Positions 26,092 through 34,341 of a stretch of DNA of 41,808 nucleotides are shown here, piece after piece. Origin of the DNA: Neisseria sicca 4320 (lineage in GTDB: Bacteria > Pseudomonadota > Gammaproteobacteria > Burkholderiales > Neisseriaceae); the NCBI RefSeq assembly GCF_000193735.1, contig NZ_AEPF01000052.1, forward strand, positions 1-41,808. The letters run 5' to 3'. The position numbers were made by a program, and so were the translations under genes. Each line of letters starts with the position of its first letter. Within the stretch, counting starts at the first letter, position 1. The notes under the pieces are model-generated. The model saw nothing but the letters and a program-made list of their open reading frames with translations. It did no database searches and had not been told where the DNA came from.

Positions 26092-27603
26092 TCAATCTTC
26101 TTCGCCTTCCTGCAAACCCTTATCCTGCAAAGTATCCTGCAAAGCAGACTCTTGGGCGGTTTCCACCAAATCGCGTTGCAGGCGTTTGGTGGTTTTCACG
26201 CCCAGCGCGCGCAGTTTTTCGGCGCGGCTGACGAGGTTGCCGCGTCCTTGCGAGAGCTGTTTGAAGGCTTGTTGGAACTGGTTTTGCGCTTGGTCGATGT
26301 TTTTGCCGACGCCCTCAAGCGTTTGGACGAAGCCTGTGAATTTGTCGTAAAGCCTGCCGCCTTCTGCCGCGATGGCGAGGGCGTTTTGGTTTTGCTGTTC
26401 GTTGCGCCAGATGTGGGCGACGGTGCGCAGGGTGGCGAGCAGCGTACTCGGGCCGACCGGCATAATGCGCTTGTCGAAACATTCTTGGAACAGGGCGGCA
26501 TCGTGTTGCAAGGCGAGCAGGTAGGCGGGTTCGACGGGGATGAACATAAACACGAAGTCCAGCGTGCGCAAGCCTTCGAGGTCGGTATAGTCTTTTTGCG
26601 ACAGGCTGCGGATGTGGGCGCGGATGCTGGCGACGTGGGCGGCGAGTTCGCGCTCGGCGGTAGCGGCGTCGGCGGCTTGGGTGTAGCGGACGTAGGCGGT
26701 CAGCGAGACTTTGGAATCGATGACGATTTGTTTGCCTTCGGGCAGGTTGACGAGGACGTCGGGCTGGAGGCGGCGCGCGCCGTCTTCTTCTTGGCGGATG
26801 GCGGCGGCTTGGACAGTGTATTCGCGCCCTTTTTGCAGGCCGGAATGTTCCAAAACGCTTTCTAAAATCATCTCTCCCCAGTTGCCTTGGATCTTGTTTT
26901 GCGTGCCGGTAAGGGCGTCGGTGAGGGCTTTGGCGTCGCTGTGCAGTTGGGTGTTGAGGGTTTGCAGGCGTTTGAGTTCGTTTTCGAGGGTCAGCCGTTC
27001 GCGCGCTTCTTTTTCATAGGTTTGCTGAACCAGCTCGCTGAAGCCGTGGATGCGTTCGTTGAGCGGGGTCAGCAGTTGGCTGAGGTGGTCGCGGTTTTGC
27101 TCGGTGAAGCGGCGGCTTTTCTCTTCCAAAATGGTGTTGGCAAGGTTTTGGAACTGGTCGCCCAAGCTTTGTCGGGCTTCGGCGAGGAGTTTGAGTTTTT
27201 CGTCGGCGGCGAGGCGTTCCTGTTCGAGCTGGATGTGGAGGCGTTCGTTGCGGACGTGCAGGTTGTGCGCGTTTTCCTGAAGCTCGGCGTAATCTTGTTT
27301 CAGACGACCTGCTTCCAGTTCGCGCTCTTGAAGATAACCAATTTGGCGTTCGGCGGCAGCGAAGCGGTTGCCCAATTCCTGCAATTCACCCTGCAAATCT
27401 TGGGCATGATAGCGCGCATCGGCAAGCTCGGCGGCGGTTTGCGCCTGATTTTGTTCGGCAAATTCAAGATGCTGGCGGCACTCGGCAAGCGATTGCATCA
27501 GGGCAAACTGCTGCGTCTGCGCCTTGTTGCGGGCGAGCAGCCAAGTGATGAGCGCGCCGGACAGAAAGGCAAGCGCGGCGGTCAGAAGGAGCGGGAGATT
27601 CAT
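26092..27603 (-). CDS. rmuC: DNA recombination protein RmuC
   Basis: The 503-residue protein has an N-terminal membrane anchor (MNLPLLLTAALAFLSGALIT), a long coiled coil (about 35-200) and the RmuC domain, which is related to nucleases (GNWGEMILESVLEHSGL, then IVIDSKVSL and FVFMFIPVEPAYL). RmuC limits DNA inversions at repeats. The ATG at 27603 abuts a DUS and has no recognisable ribosome-binding site, so an upstream TTG start at 27660 cannot be excluded; the membrane anchor favours 27603. A DUS also falls inside the gene near 27300, encoding part of the coiled coil. Confidence 0.9.
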   Translation of the reverse strand: MNLPLLLTAALAFLSGALITWLLARNKAQTQQFALMQSLAECRQHLEFAEQNQAQTAAELADARYHAQDLQGELQELGNRFAAAERQIGYLQERELEAGRLKQDYAELQENAHNLHVRNERLHIQLEQERLAADEKLKLLAEARQSLGDQFQNLANTILEEKSRRFTEQNRDHLSQLLTPLNERIHGFSELVQQTYEKEARERLTLENELKRLQTLNTQLHSDAKALTDALTGTQNKIQGNWGEMILESVLEHSGLQKGREYTVQAAAIRQEEDGARRLQPDVLVNLPEGKQIVIDSKVSLTAYVRYTQAADAATAERELAAHVASIRAHIRSLSQKDYTDLEGLRTLDFVFMFIPVEPAYLLALQHDAALFQECFDKRIMPVGPSTLLATLRTVAHIWRNEQQNQNALAIAAEGGRLYDKFTGFVQTLEGVGKNIDQAQNQFQQAFKQLSQGRGNLVSRAEKLRALGVKTTKRLQRDLVETAQESALQDTLQDKGLQEGEED

Positions 27604-28253
27604 AGGTCGTCTGAAAACGGAAAAAAGCAAAAACGGCAATATAGCATGTTTGCAGGACAAGCTCGCTGCGCGCTTGCATAGGATAGAGTGGAACGGCGGA
27701 TAAATGATGTCAAGCGGCGGATTTCAGAACGTAGGGCGCAAACGTGGTACAGCACCGATGTGTTTGGAGCATAAACGGCATCGACGAAACAGAAAGCCTT
27801 TTCAGACGACCCTGCCAACCCATAAACACAAACAGGTCGTCTGAAAACCTGAAAACAAGTTTTACACGTTTCGCTGCTCCCAAATAGGGCTTTTACCGCC
27901 AACAACTTAGAAAAACCGCCCACTTTGGGCAAAGCGGAACAATGCCACTGCGCCGGATGAGAGATTTATTTAATGAGCGATTTCACAAGAAAACAGCGGA
28001 TTCAGGTTTGTCGGACAGAGATTTTGGTTTCAGACGACCTGTTTTTGCCAAAAAAGGATAGATAATTTTAAAAATGGCAATGGCGATTATAGTCTGAAGC
28101 TAAAAACCAAAAAACCAAGCGGAAAAGTGTTGTTTTTTATCTGATTGAAAAATATGAGAAAAATTTAAAATTCGTCCAAAATGGTGTAATTTGGCAACAA
28201 AAAATCCGAGAGCATCTATTCTAAAATAAACAATTTGTAATCGGCTTGTAACT

Positions 28254-28291
28254 AAGACATCGGTGTCATTCCTCAAGACATCGGTGTCATT
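28254..28291. promoter_or_regulatory. Tandem dyad operator, two copies of AAGACATCGGTGTCATT
   Basis: Two identical 17-base copies start at 28254 and 28275, exactly 21 bases apart, so they face the same side of the helix. Each contains the dyad GACA-TCGG-TGTC. A TATAAT sits at 28366-28371, about 75 bases downstream, without a good -35 box, which fits an activator-dependent promoter. This is the best candidate control site for the three tiny peptide genes that follow. The binding protein is unknown. Confidence 0.6.
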
Positions 28292-28391
28292 TTCAAAACT
28301 AAAAATAATTTATCAAATAATTACAATAATCCATTTTTACTGCGTATTTCTTTACTAAAAAACTGTATAATTTATCAATTAAGGCGGTATC

Positions 28392-28448
28392 ATGACCCCT
28401 GTCGATACGGCAGACACGCCGACGGCAAATGTAGATGTTATTAAATAA
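28392..28448 (+). CDS. Possible 18-residue leader ORF
   Basis: A short frame begins after AAGGCGG with seven bases of spacing and encodes MTPVDTADTPTANVDVIK. It lies between the TATAAT at 28366 and the first tiny peptide gene at 28481. The ribosome-binding site is good. It could be a leader peptide, a real micro-protein or chance. Confidence 0.3.
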   Translation: MTPVDTADTPTANVDVIK

Positions 28449-28480
28449 CATTTGATCAGTATGAGAAAAGATTACCCGAA

Positions 28481-28588
28481 ATGAAAAATTTATTGACCTT
28501 GGCCGCAGCCTCTTTAATAGGTATGGCAGGCGTTACCGCTTCAGCCGCTATGGTTGCCCGCAATATCGAAACCGCTGCAAAAAAATAA
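28481..28588 (+). CDS. Tiny signal-peptide-like protein, copy 1 of three
   Basis: The 35-residue product begins MKNLLTLAAASLIGMAGVTA and ends with a short polar helix (MVARNIETAAKK). It shares the pattern MK(N/E)L..LAAASLIGM.G with the products at 28760 and 29090. The layout is either a signal peptide releasing a mature peptide of about 12 residues after ASA, or a one-TM protein. The upstream AGAAAAG is a weak ribosome-binding site. I recognise no known family. Confidence 0.65.
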   Translation: MKNLLTLAAASLIGMAGVTASAAMVARNIETAAKK

Positions 28589-28759
28589 TTTGAAAACAAA
28601 CGAAATATTTTAAACGCTTCCCAAACCCCATAAACAACCCTTCCCGCCCAAGGCGGAGCGGCTTTCGGCTATCAACCGATTCCGGCATCAGATGCCGACA
28701 CAAGCGCGAACCGCAGACCGCCAAGTTCGGCGGAGGGAACAAAAGAAAGAGAGATTACC

Positions 28760-28864
28760 ATGAAAAACTTAATCAAATTGGCAGCCGCCTCCCTGATTGG
28801 CATGTCCGGTCTGACCGCCAGCGCGACGACCGTCGCCAAAAACATCGCCGAAGCCGGCAAATAA
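28760..28864 (+). CDS. Tiny signal-peptide-like protein, copy 2 of three
   Basis: The 34-residue product reads MKNLIKLAAASLIGMSGLTA, then SATTVAKNIAEAGK. It is the closest to a consensus of the three. AAAGAGAGA precedes the ATG. The 171-base gap before it contains two hairpins, CGGCAT-CAG-ATGCCG (28682-28696) and CCGCC-N4-CGGCGG near 28719. A Correia element begins 16 bases after its stop. Function is unknown; conservation of length and of the hydrophobic core argues for real genes. Confidence 0.7.
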   Translation: MKNLIKLAAASLIGMSGLTASATTVAKNIAEAGK

Positions 28865-28880
28865 TAAGCCGACCCGACGA

Positions 28881-29054
28881 TATAGTGGATTAACAAAATA
28901 TAGTGGATTAACAAAAATCAGGACAAGGCGACGAAGCCGCAGACAGTACAGATAGTACGGAACCGATTCACTTGGTGCTTTAGCACCTTAGAGAATCGTT
29001 CTCTTTGAGCTAAGGCGAGGCAACGCCGTACTGGTTGAAAGTTAATCCACTATA
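28881..29054. mobile_element. Correia repeat-enclosed element with a duplicated left end (copy 4)
   Basis: The 156-bp full element lies at 28899-29054 in the same orientation as copy 1. Its left 18 bases, TATAGTGGATTAACAAAA, occur a second time directly before it, at 28881-28898. The element stands between the second and third tiny peptide genes and ends 35 bases before the third start codon, so it may drive or bind regulators for that gene. Confidence 0.92.
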
Positions 29055-29089
29055 ACATCCGCAACACAAACACAAGAAAGAGACTCAAA

Positions 29090-29197
29090 ATGAAAGAATT
29101 AATCAAACTCGCCGCCGCATCCCTGATCGGTATGTCCGGTCTGGCCGCCGGCGCAACCCACATCGCCGACAATATGCGTACTGCGATTAAAAAATAA
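29090..29197 (+). CDS. Tiny signal-peptide-like protein, copy 3 of three
   Basis: The 35-residue product reads MKELIKLAAASLIGMSGLAA, then GATHIADNMRTAIKK. The leader before its ATG (CAAGAAAGAGACTCAAA) resembles the one before copy 2, so the duplication unit included the ribosome-binding region. A DUS-pair terminator follows at 29239. A Correia element separates it from copy 2. Confidence 0.7.
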   Translation: MKELIKLAAASLIGMSGLAAGATHIADNMRTAIKK

Positions 29198-29238
29198 GCT
29201 CGGGCAGTTTTAAAACCCCAAGCTGTTGTAAGTCAAAG

Positions 29239-29274
29239 CAAAGGTCGTCTGAAAAGTTTCAGACGACCTTTTTT
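29239..29274. terminator. Compact inverted DUS pair
   Basis: AGGTCGTCTGAAA and its complement face each other with a four-base loop between A- and T-runs. It lies between the third tiny peptide gene and the convergent ATPase gene and can terminate both. Confidence 0.85.
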
Positions 29275-29314
29275 GATTTGTCCGACGGGTCAAACGACGG
29301 CGGGACACAAAACA

Positions 29315-30256
29315 TCATCGCAACGGTTCAAACCAAACGATTTGTTCTTTATCGATATGTATCGGCACGGTATCGCCGGCGGGTAAGTGTCCGGCGGGTA
29401 ACAGGGTGGTCAGTTCGCCGTATTCGGGATGGGCGAAGGTCAGGCGCAGGCTGTCGGGCAGGGGGGGTGAGGGGACAGGGATGCGGCAGGGTGTACCTTG
29501 CGGGTCGGGGCAGATGGCGTGCGTAGGGATGTGGCGCGTATCGTCTGTGTTGGGCAGTCCGAGCAGGCGGGCGGCTTGGGTGTTGGCGGGGCGGCGGAAG
29601 AGTTCGGCGGGCGTGCCGTATTGGAGGATGCGCCCTTCGTGCATGAGGGCGATATGGTCTGCCAGCGCGGCGGCTTCTTCGGGCGAATGGGTCACGAGGA
29701 CGGCGGGGATGTTTTGACGGCGGATGCTCTCGTCGGTCAGGCGGTAGAGGCTGTGGCGCAGGTGGGTGTCGAGGCTGGAGAAGGCTTCGTCCAAGAGCAG
29801 CAGCGACGGCTTGATAATTAGGGCGCGGGCGAGGGCGAGGCGTTGCTGTTCGCCGCCGGAGAGGCTGCCGGGCTTGCGGCGGGCTTCGTTTTCCAAACCG
29901 ATGTCGCGCAGCGCCTGCATGGTTTGTGCTTCGATTTCGGCTTTGGGCAGGCGGCGCATTTTGAGTCCGAAACCGACGTTTTCTTGGGCGGTCAGGTGCG
30001 GGAACAGGGCGTAGTCTTGAAACATCAGCGAGACGTTGCGCTTTTCGGGCGGGACGGCGGTGATGTTCTGCCCGTCCAGCCAGACTTCGCCGCTGTCGGG
30101 TTTGTCGATGCCTGCGATGATTTTGAGCAGGGTGGATTTGCCGCAGCCGGAGCGTCCGAGGACAGCGAGGGTTTCGCCTGCGGACACGGTCAGGCTGATG
30201 CGGTCGGCGACGGTTTTGCTGTCGAAGCGTTTGCAGATGTCGGTAAGTCGGAGCAT
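29315..30256 (-). CDS. ABC transporter ATP-binding protein, FbpC/PotA-like
   Basis: The 313-residue ATPase has Walker A GRSGCGKST, Q-loop MFQDYALFPHLTAQENV, signature LSGGEQQR, Walker B LLLLDEAFSSLD and switch VTHSPEEA. A C-terminal TOBE-like tail follows (about 235-313). This is the group that powers import of ferric iron, spermidine or thiamine; the PEKRNVSLMFQDYALFPHL stretch is typical. No binding protein or permease lies next to it, so the substrate is not settled; iron is my first guess given the other iron genes in the window. Confidence 0.88.
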   Translation of the reverse strand: MLRLTDICKRFDSKTVADRISLTVSAGETLAVLGRSGCGKSTLLKIIAGIDKPDSGEVWLDGQNITAVPPEKRNVSLMFQDYALFPHLTAQENVGFGLKMRRLPKAEIEAQTMQALRDIGLENEARRKPGSLSGGEQQRLALARALIIKPSLLLLDEAFSSLDTHLRHSLYRLTDESIRRQNIPAVLVTHSPEEAAALADHIALMHEGRILQYGTPAELFRRPANTQAARLLGLPNTDDTRHIPTHAICPDPQGTPCRIPVPSPPLPDSLRLTFAHPEYGELTTLLPAGHLPAGDTVPIHIDKEQIVWFEPLR

Positions 30257-30322
30257 AGGTTTCAGACGACCTTTTGGGGAATCGGGGAAGGAAAACGGCG
30301 GGGTTTTGTTTATTGGTTTCGT

Positions 30323-31201
30323 TCAGCGGCGAATGCTGTCCAGCCAAAGGCTTAGCGAATGTTGCCTGTCGAGCGCGCCGTAGCGTTTGAGGGCTTCGAG
30401 GGTAACGAGCTGGGCATCGTGCATCATGGTTTGGGACAACATGGTTTCGACAAGTTGCGAAACGTTCATCAATTCAAACCCTGCGACTTCGCCGTCTTGG
30501 TTTTCGGGGCGGACGGTTTCGGGCAGGACGATGTCGAAGATGTGCAGGATTTCGTTGTGGATGCCACGCAATACGGGGCGCAGGCTGTGGATTCGGGCGG
30601 CGGGGCGGAGGGTGTCGAGGGCAGGCGGCATCAGTCCGGCTTCTTCTTCGCTTTCGCGGCAGACGGCTTCAAACGGGGTTTCGCCGCTGGCAATGCCGCC
30701 GCCGACGAGGTTGTCGAGTTTGTCGGGATCGACAGCTTTGTGCGGGCTGCGGCGGCCTATCCAAAAATGCCAGTCGTCGCCGGTTTGCACCAGTCCGTTG
30801 AGGTGGACGGCTTGGCTCATGAGTCCGAACGGGCGGAAGGCGGCGCGTTCCAACGCAAAAAGCACCTTGCCCGCGTCGTCGCACACGTCAAACTTTTCGT
30901 CGCGCCAGCCGTGCAGCAGTCCGAGGCTTTTCCATTCGTGCGCCAAGTGCTGCAAACTGTCGCCCATCGCCAGCCAGTTGTCCGTTTGCAGGTAGAGGTC
31001 GTCTGAAACTTCAGAAAGCCCTTCCTGCCAGTCTTGTTTGATCCGTTCGCACCAAAACGGATTCAGACGACCCAAAGCCAGCCCGTTCAGATAGAGCGTG
31101 TTCCAGTCGTCTGCCGCGCCGTAACTTGCCCGCGCCCAATCGTAGAGCGCGTCGTGGGTGCGGCGGTCGGGCGTTTCGGAAAAACAAGGGCGCGAAGACA
31201 T
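30323..31201 (-). CDS. DUF4743/NUDIX hydrolase
   Basis: The 292-residue protein has an N-terminal DUF4743 domain (residues 1-120) and a C-terminal NUDIX domain. The NUDIX box is intact: GGIASGE, then seven residues, then RESEEEAGL. Proteins of this layout are often annotated as thiamine pyrophosphokinase-related NUDIX enzymes, but they hydrolyse nucleoside diphosphate-linked compounds and the substrate here is unknown. I chose the ATG at 31201, with GGGGA seven bases upstream, over 31219. Two DUS-type sequences fall inside the coding region near 30995 and 31063. Confidence 0.87.
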   Translation of the reverse strand: MSSRPCFSETPDRRTHDALYDWARASYGAADDWNTLYLNGLALGRLNPFWCERIKQDWQEGLSEVSDDLYLQTDNWLAMGDSLQHLAHEWKSLGLLHGWRDEKFDVCDDAGKVLFALERAAFRPFGLMSQAVHLNGLVQTGDDWHFWIGRRSPHKAVDPDKLDNLVGGGIASGETPFEAVCRESEEEAGLMPPALDTLRPAARIHSLRPVLRGIHNEILHIFDIVLPETVRPENQDGEVAGFELMNVSQLVETMLSQTMMHDAQLVTLEALKRYGALDRQHSLSLWLDSIRR

Positions 31202-31359
31202 GGCTGTTCCCCAATCCAATCAATACATAAACATAAGCGGATTGTATCTGCTCCGCTTCAATTTGCAACCAATCTGCCGACAAGCAGGCGGCACACGCTG
31301 CAAAGCCAAACCGTCCGAAAAAGGCTATAATCGTCCCATTTTGTCGGAGGTCCAACACC

Positions 31360-31956
31360 ATGAGCGAATTGAGTGAAATTCTCGCCTATAACCAAAATTT
31401 TGTCGAATCGGGCGAATACGAAAAATATTTCACCAACAAATACCCCGGTCGCAAACTGGCCATCCTGTCCTGCATGGACGCGCGCATCATCGAGCTGCTG
31501 CCCAACGCGCTCGGACTGAAAAACGGCGACGCCAAGCTCATCAAAAACGCCGGCGCACTCGTTACCCATCCTTGGGGGTCGGTCATGCGCAGCCTTTTGG
31601 TCGCCGTGTTCGAACTCAAAGTCAAAGAAATCATGGTCATTGCCCACTACGACTGCGGCATGAAAGGGCTGAACGCCGCCGATTTCCTCGAAAAAGTACG
31701 CGAGAACAACATCCCCGACGACCGCATCGAAACCCTGCGCAACGCGGGCATAAACCTCGACAACTGGCTGACCGGTTTTGACAACGTAGAAGACAGCGTC
31801 TGCCACACCGTCAAAGTCATCCGCAACCACCCGCTTATGCCCGCCGACATTGCCGTCCACGGACTCGTCATCCATCCGACCACCGGCAAACTCACCCTGG
31901 TCGTTGACGGCAGCCCCGAAGCAGAAAGCCTTTCAGACGACCCCGCCAACCCATAA
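31360..31956 (+). CDS. Beta-class carbonic anhydrase
   Basis: The 198-residue protein interconverts CO2 and bicarbonate in the cytoplasm. The zinc ligands are Cys38 (SCMDAR), His96 and Cys99 (HYDCGM), and the Asp40-Arg42 dyad is present. It is of the short, YtiB-like type. GGAGG stands 10 bases before the ATG. The last residues (SLSDDPANP) are encoded by an inverted, one-base-variant DUS overlapping the 3' end, and a second DUS follows the stop. It lies directly upstream of nadD and may be cotranscribed. Confidence 0.92.
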   Translation: MSELSEILAYNQNFVESGEYEKYFTNKYPGRKLAILSCMDARIIELLPNALGLKNGDAKLIKNAGALVTHPWGSVMRSLLVAVFELKVKEIMVIAHYDCGMKGLNAADFLEKVRENNIPDDRIETLRNAGINLDNWLTGFDNVEDSVCHTVKVIRNHPLMPADIAVHGLVIHPTTGKLTLVVDGSPEAESLSDDPANP

Positions 31957-32013
31957 ACCCGACAGGTCGTCTGAAACCCAAACAGAGCGCACACCCTACA
32001 CCCAAGGACACCC

Positions 32014-32625
32014 ATGAAAAACATCGGACTTTTCGGCGGCACCTTCGACCCCATCCACAATGGCCACCTTCATATCGCCCGCGCCTTCGCCGACGAAATC
32101 GGACTCGACACCGTCATCTTCCTGCCCGCAGGCGACCCCTACCACAAAGACCCGTCCCGCGCATCCGCCCAAGACCGCCTTATCATGACCGAACTCGCCA
32201 TCGCCGACGACCCCCGCTTCGCCGCCAGCGACTGCGACATCGTCCGCGACGGCGCGACGTATACCTTCGACACCGTCCAAATCTTCCGCCAGCAATTCCC
32301 CGCTGCCCAACTTTGGTGGCTCATGGGCAGCGACAGCCTCATGAAACTGCACACTTGGAAAAAATGGCAGACCCTCGTGCGCCAAACCCACATCGCCGTT
32401 GCCATGCGCCAAGGCGACAACCTCAACCAAACCCCGCGCGAACTCCACGCCTGGCTGGGCGAAGCTCTCCAAAACGGCAGCGTCCGCATCCTCAACGCCC
32501 CCCTGCACAACACCTCCTCCACTCAAATCCGCCAAATCCTCCAAAGCGGCAGACTTTCAGACGACCTCCCGCCCCAAGTCGCCCGCTACATCCGCGAACA
32601 CAAACTGTACCAAAGCGGAAAATAG
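32014..32625 (+). CDS. nadD: Nicotinate-nucleotide adenylyltransferase
   Basis: NadD joins nicotinate mononucleotide and ATP to form deamido-NAD, a step in NAD synthesis. The 203-residue protein has the nucleotidyltransferase motif GGTFDPIHNGHLHIA near the start and SSTQIRQIL near the C-terminus. AAGGA precedes the ATG. A DUS inside the gene at about 32548 encodes LSDDL. It heads the conserved set nadD-rsfS-rlmH. Confidence 0.97.
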   Translation: MKNIGLFGGTFDPIHNGHLHIARAFADEIGLDTVIFLPAGDPYHKDPSRASAQDRLIMTELAIADDPRFAASDCDIVRDGATYTFDTVQIFRQQFPAAQLWWLMGSDSLMKLHTWKKWQTLVRQTHIAVAMRQGDNLNQTPRELHAWLGEALQNGSVRILNAPLHNTSSTQIRQILQSGRLSDDLPPQVARYIREHKLYQSGK

Positions 32626-32692
32626 CGTAAATTCATACAGATAAGTTATAATACCGTCCAAACCCCATTTCATTCCCACCATTAGGAAAACA

Positions 32693-33079
32693 ATGAACGA
32701 ACAAGAACTGCAAGACCTGCAAAAAATGGTCGAAACCGCCGTCGAAGCCCTCGAAGACATCAAAGCCAAAGACATCTCCGTCCTCGAAACCCAAGAAAAA
32801 ACCTCACTGTTCGCCCGCATGATCATCGCCAGCGGCGACAGCACCCGCCAAGTCAAAGCCCTCGCCAACAACGTCGCCGTCAGCCTCAAAGAAGTCGGCT
32901 TCGAAATTCTCAGCACCGAAGGCGACAGCGGCGAATGGACGCTTGTTGACGCAGGCGACCTCGTCGTCCACGTCATGCTGCCCGCCGTCCGCGACTTTTA
33001 CGACATCGACACCCTCTGGGGCGGCGAAAAACCCAGCTTCCACGCCGGCGCGCAAAAACCCTGGCACGCCGCCGACTAA
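32693..33079 (+). CDS. rsfS: Ribosome silencing factor
   Basis: RsfS binds protein uL14 on the large ribosomal subunit and blocks subunit joining under starvation. The 128-residue product has the family stretch DIKAKDISVL, then SGDSTRQVKALANNV and WTLVDAGDLVVHVM. AGGAAA precedes the ATG. The gene lies 67 bases after nadD, and a short hairpin follows. Confidence 0.96.
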   Translation: MNEQELQDLQKMVETAVEALEDIKAKDISVLETQEKTSLFARMIIASGDSTRQVKALANNVAVSLKEVGFEILSTEGDSGEWTLVDAGDLVVHVMLPAVRDFYDIDTLWGGEKPSFHAGAQKPWHAAD

Positions 33080-33090
33080 GCAGCCATCCC

Positions 33091-33118
33091 AAGCCGTCTG
33101 TGCATACAGACGGCCTTA
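33091..33118 (+). terminator. Hairpin with AAGCCGTCTG arms
   Basis: AAGCCGTCTG and CAGACGGCCTT pair across a six-base loop. The arms match the GCCGTCTG core of the AG/AT-DUS dialects but lack the terminal GAA, so it is a terminator of DUS origin that no longer carries a full uptake signal. Confidence 0.65.
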
Positions 33119-33277
33119 TTGCGCACACCGAATCTCTTTTGCCCAAACCGAAATTTTCAGACGACCCCTTGACCGAACAACAACAATATCGGCTTCAAGA
33201 ATCCCGTTTCAACATCATTCGTCAAACCCAAAGGTCGTCTGAAAACTTTCAGACGACCCATCCGACCAAGGAAACCC

Positions 33278-33748
33278 ATGAACATCACCGTCCTCGCCGT
33301 CGGCACCAAAATGCCCCGCTGGGTGGACGAAGCCGTCGGCGAATACGCCAAACGCTTCGGACGCGACGTCGCCTACACCCTCAAAGAAATCAAACCCGAA
33401 AAACGCGGCGCAGGCGTCAACGCCGCACAAGGCATGGCGGCGGAAGAAAAACGCATCCTCGAAGCCATCCCGCAAGGCGCGTTCCTCGTCGTCCTCGACG
33501 AACGCGGCAAAGCCCCGACCTCCGTCGAGCTGGCGGAACATCTCAAAAGCTGGCAGCAAAACGGCGAACACGTCTGCTTCGTCATCGGCGGCGCCGACGG
33601 CATGACCGACCGCCTCAAACAACAAGCCCGCATGATGATGCGCCTCTCCAGCCTTACCCTCCCGCACGGCATGGTGCGCGTCCTTCTGACCGAACAGCTC
33701 TACCGCGCCGTCTCCATCCTCCACAACCATCCCTACCACCGCGAATAG
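33278..33748 (+). CDS. rlmH: 23S rRNA pseudouridine1915 N3-methyltransferase
   Basis: RlmH methylates pseudouridine 1915 in helix 69 of 23S rRNA with S-adenosylmethionine. The 156-residue SPOUT protein has the knot motif VIGGADGM and the C-terminal LLTEQLYRAVSILHNHPYHRE, both diagnostic. AAGGAAA stands before the ATG. It follows rsfS after 198 bases that hold the hairpin at 33091 and an inverted DUS pair at 33231-33258. Confidence 0.98.
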   Translation: MNITVLAVGTKMPRWVDEAVGEYAKRFGRDVAYTLKEIKPEKRGAGVNAAQGMAAEEKRILEAIPQGAFLVVLDERGKAPTSVELAEHLKSWQQNGEHVCFVIGGADGMTDRLKQQARMMMRLSSLTLPHGMVRVLLTEQLYRAVSILHNHPYHRE

Positions 33749-33848
33749 CAAAAGCCGTACCCATAGGCAGGCTTCGCATATTTATTAACAAATAATCACC
33801 TGAAATCATAGGATTTTTTTGTTATAAACAATTTAATCAAGAAAACTC

Positions 33849-33877
33849 TTGACACATTTCCGGAATGAAAGTATAGT
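33849..33877 (+). promoter_or_regulatory. Sigma-70 promoter of initiator tRNA
   Basis: TTGACA (33849-33854) and TATAGT (33872-33877) are separated by 17 bases, close to the consensus. The tRNA starts 12 bases after the -10 box. Confidence 0.85.
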
Positions 33878-33889
33878 TCTGTTTTATGA

Positions 33890-33966
<77 letters not shown>

Positions 33967-33971
33967 ATTTC

Positions 33972-34000
33972 AAAAACCCTCGGTTTTCCGAGGGTTTTTT
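33972..34000 (+). terminator. Rho-independent terminator of tRNA-fMet
   Basis: AAAAACCCTCGG and CCGAGGGTTTTTT pair across a TTTT loop, followed by a T-run, six bases after the tRNA CCA end. Confidence 0.9.
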
Positions 34001-34004
34001 GTTG

Positions 34005-34341
34005 TCTGCCGTCTATACATGAAAGTGGCAAATCGGCATGAGAAATATCCGGAATTCTAATAAATATCGGCAAAACCGCAAACAGTATGTTTCTGTATTT
34101 GAGAGATAAATAGATTCAAATAGAAACAGGATATTTCCTCTCACCGCCATTCTCCCTCCATCGGAATGGTTTCTTAAAAAGGTCAATAATATGGGGATGG
34201 GGAGTTAGCGTATCCTGTCTTGTGTAGCGTGAAACGGCGGATGGTTGGCGGGATGATTTCACTTTACCGTCTAAAATACCAAAGGTCGTCTGAAACTTTC
34301 AGACGACCTTTCCATCTTTTTGCTCAATCAGCCGGAAGAAA
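34005..34341. other. Gene-free spacer after the tRNA
   Basis: I see no gene or promoter here. A compact inverted DUS pair lies at 34281-34311, with a short loop, and probably terminates the minus-strand gene that ends at 34342. Confidence 0.5.

Larger units (their letters stand above)
27604..28480. other. 877-bp gene-poor region ahead of the small-peptide genes
   Basis: This region contains DUS copies at about 27603, 27834 and 28028 and a truncated inverted DUS at about 27800. An AT-rich stretch from about 28060 follows, with the tandem dyad repeats (28254-28291), a TATAAT at 28366-28371 and a possible 18-codon frame at 28392. The first half has no convincing gene; the last 230 bases look like a regulated promoter. 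Confidence 0.5.

Noticed and set aside
28881..29054. Possible CRISPR or phage-type repeat near the tiny peptide genes
   Set aside because: The repeats are Correia element ends and no spacer array, integrase or cas gene exists in the window.
29349..30347. 332-codon minus-strand frame overlapping the FbpC-like ATPase
   Set aside because: Arg/Pro-rich out-of-frame translation of the ATPase gene, which itself has all ABC motifs.
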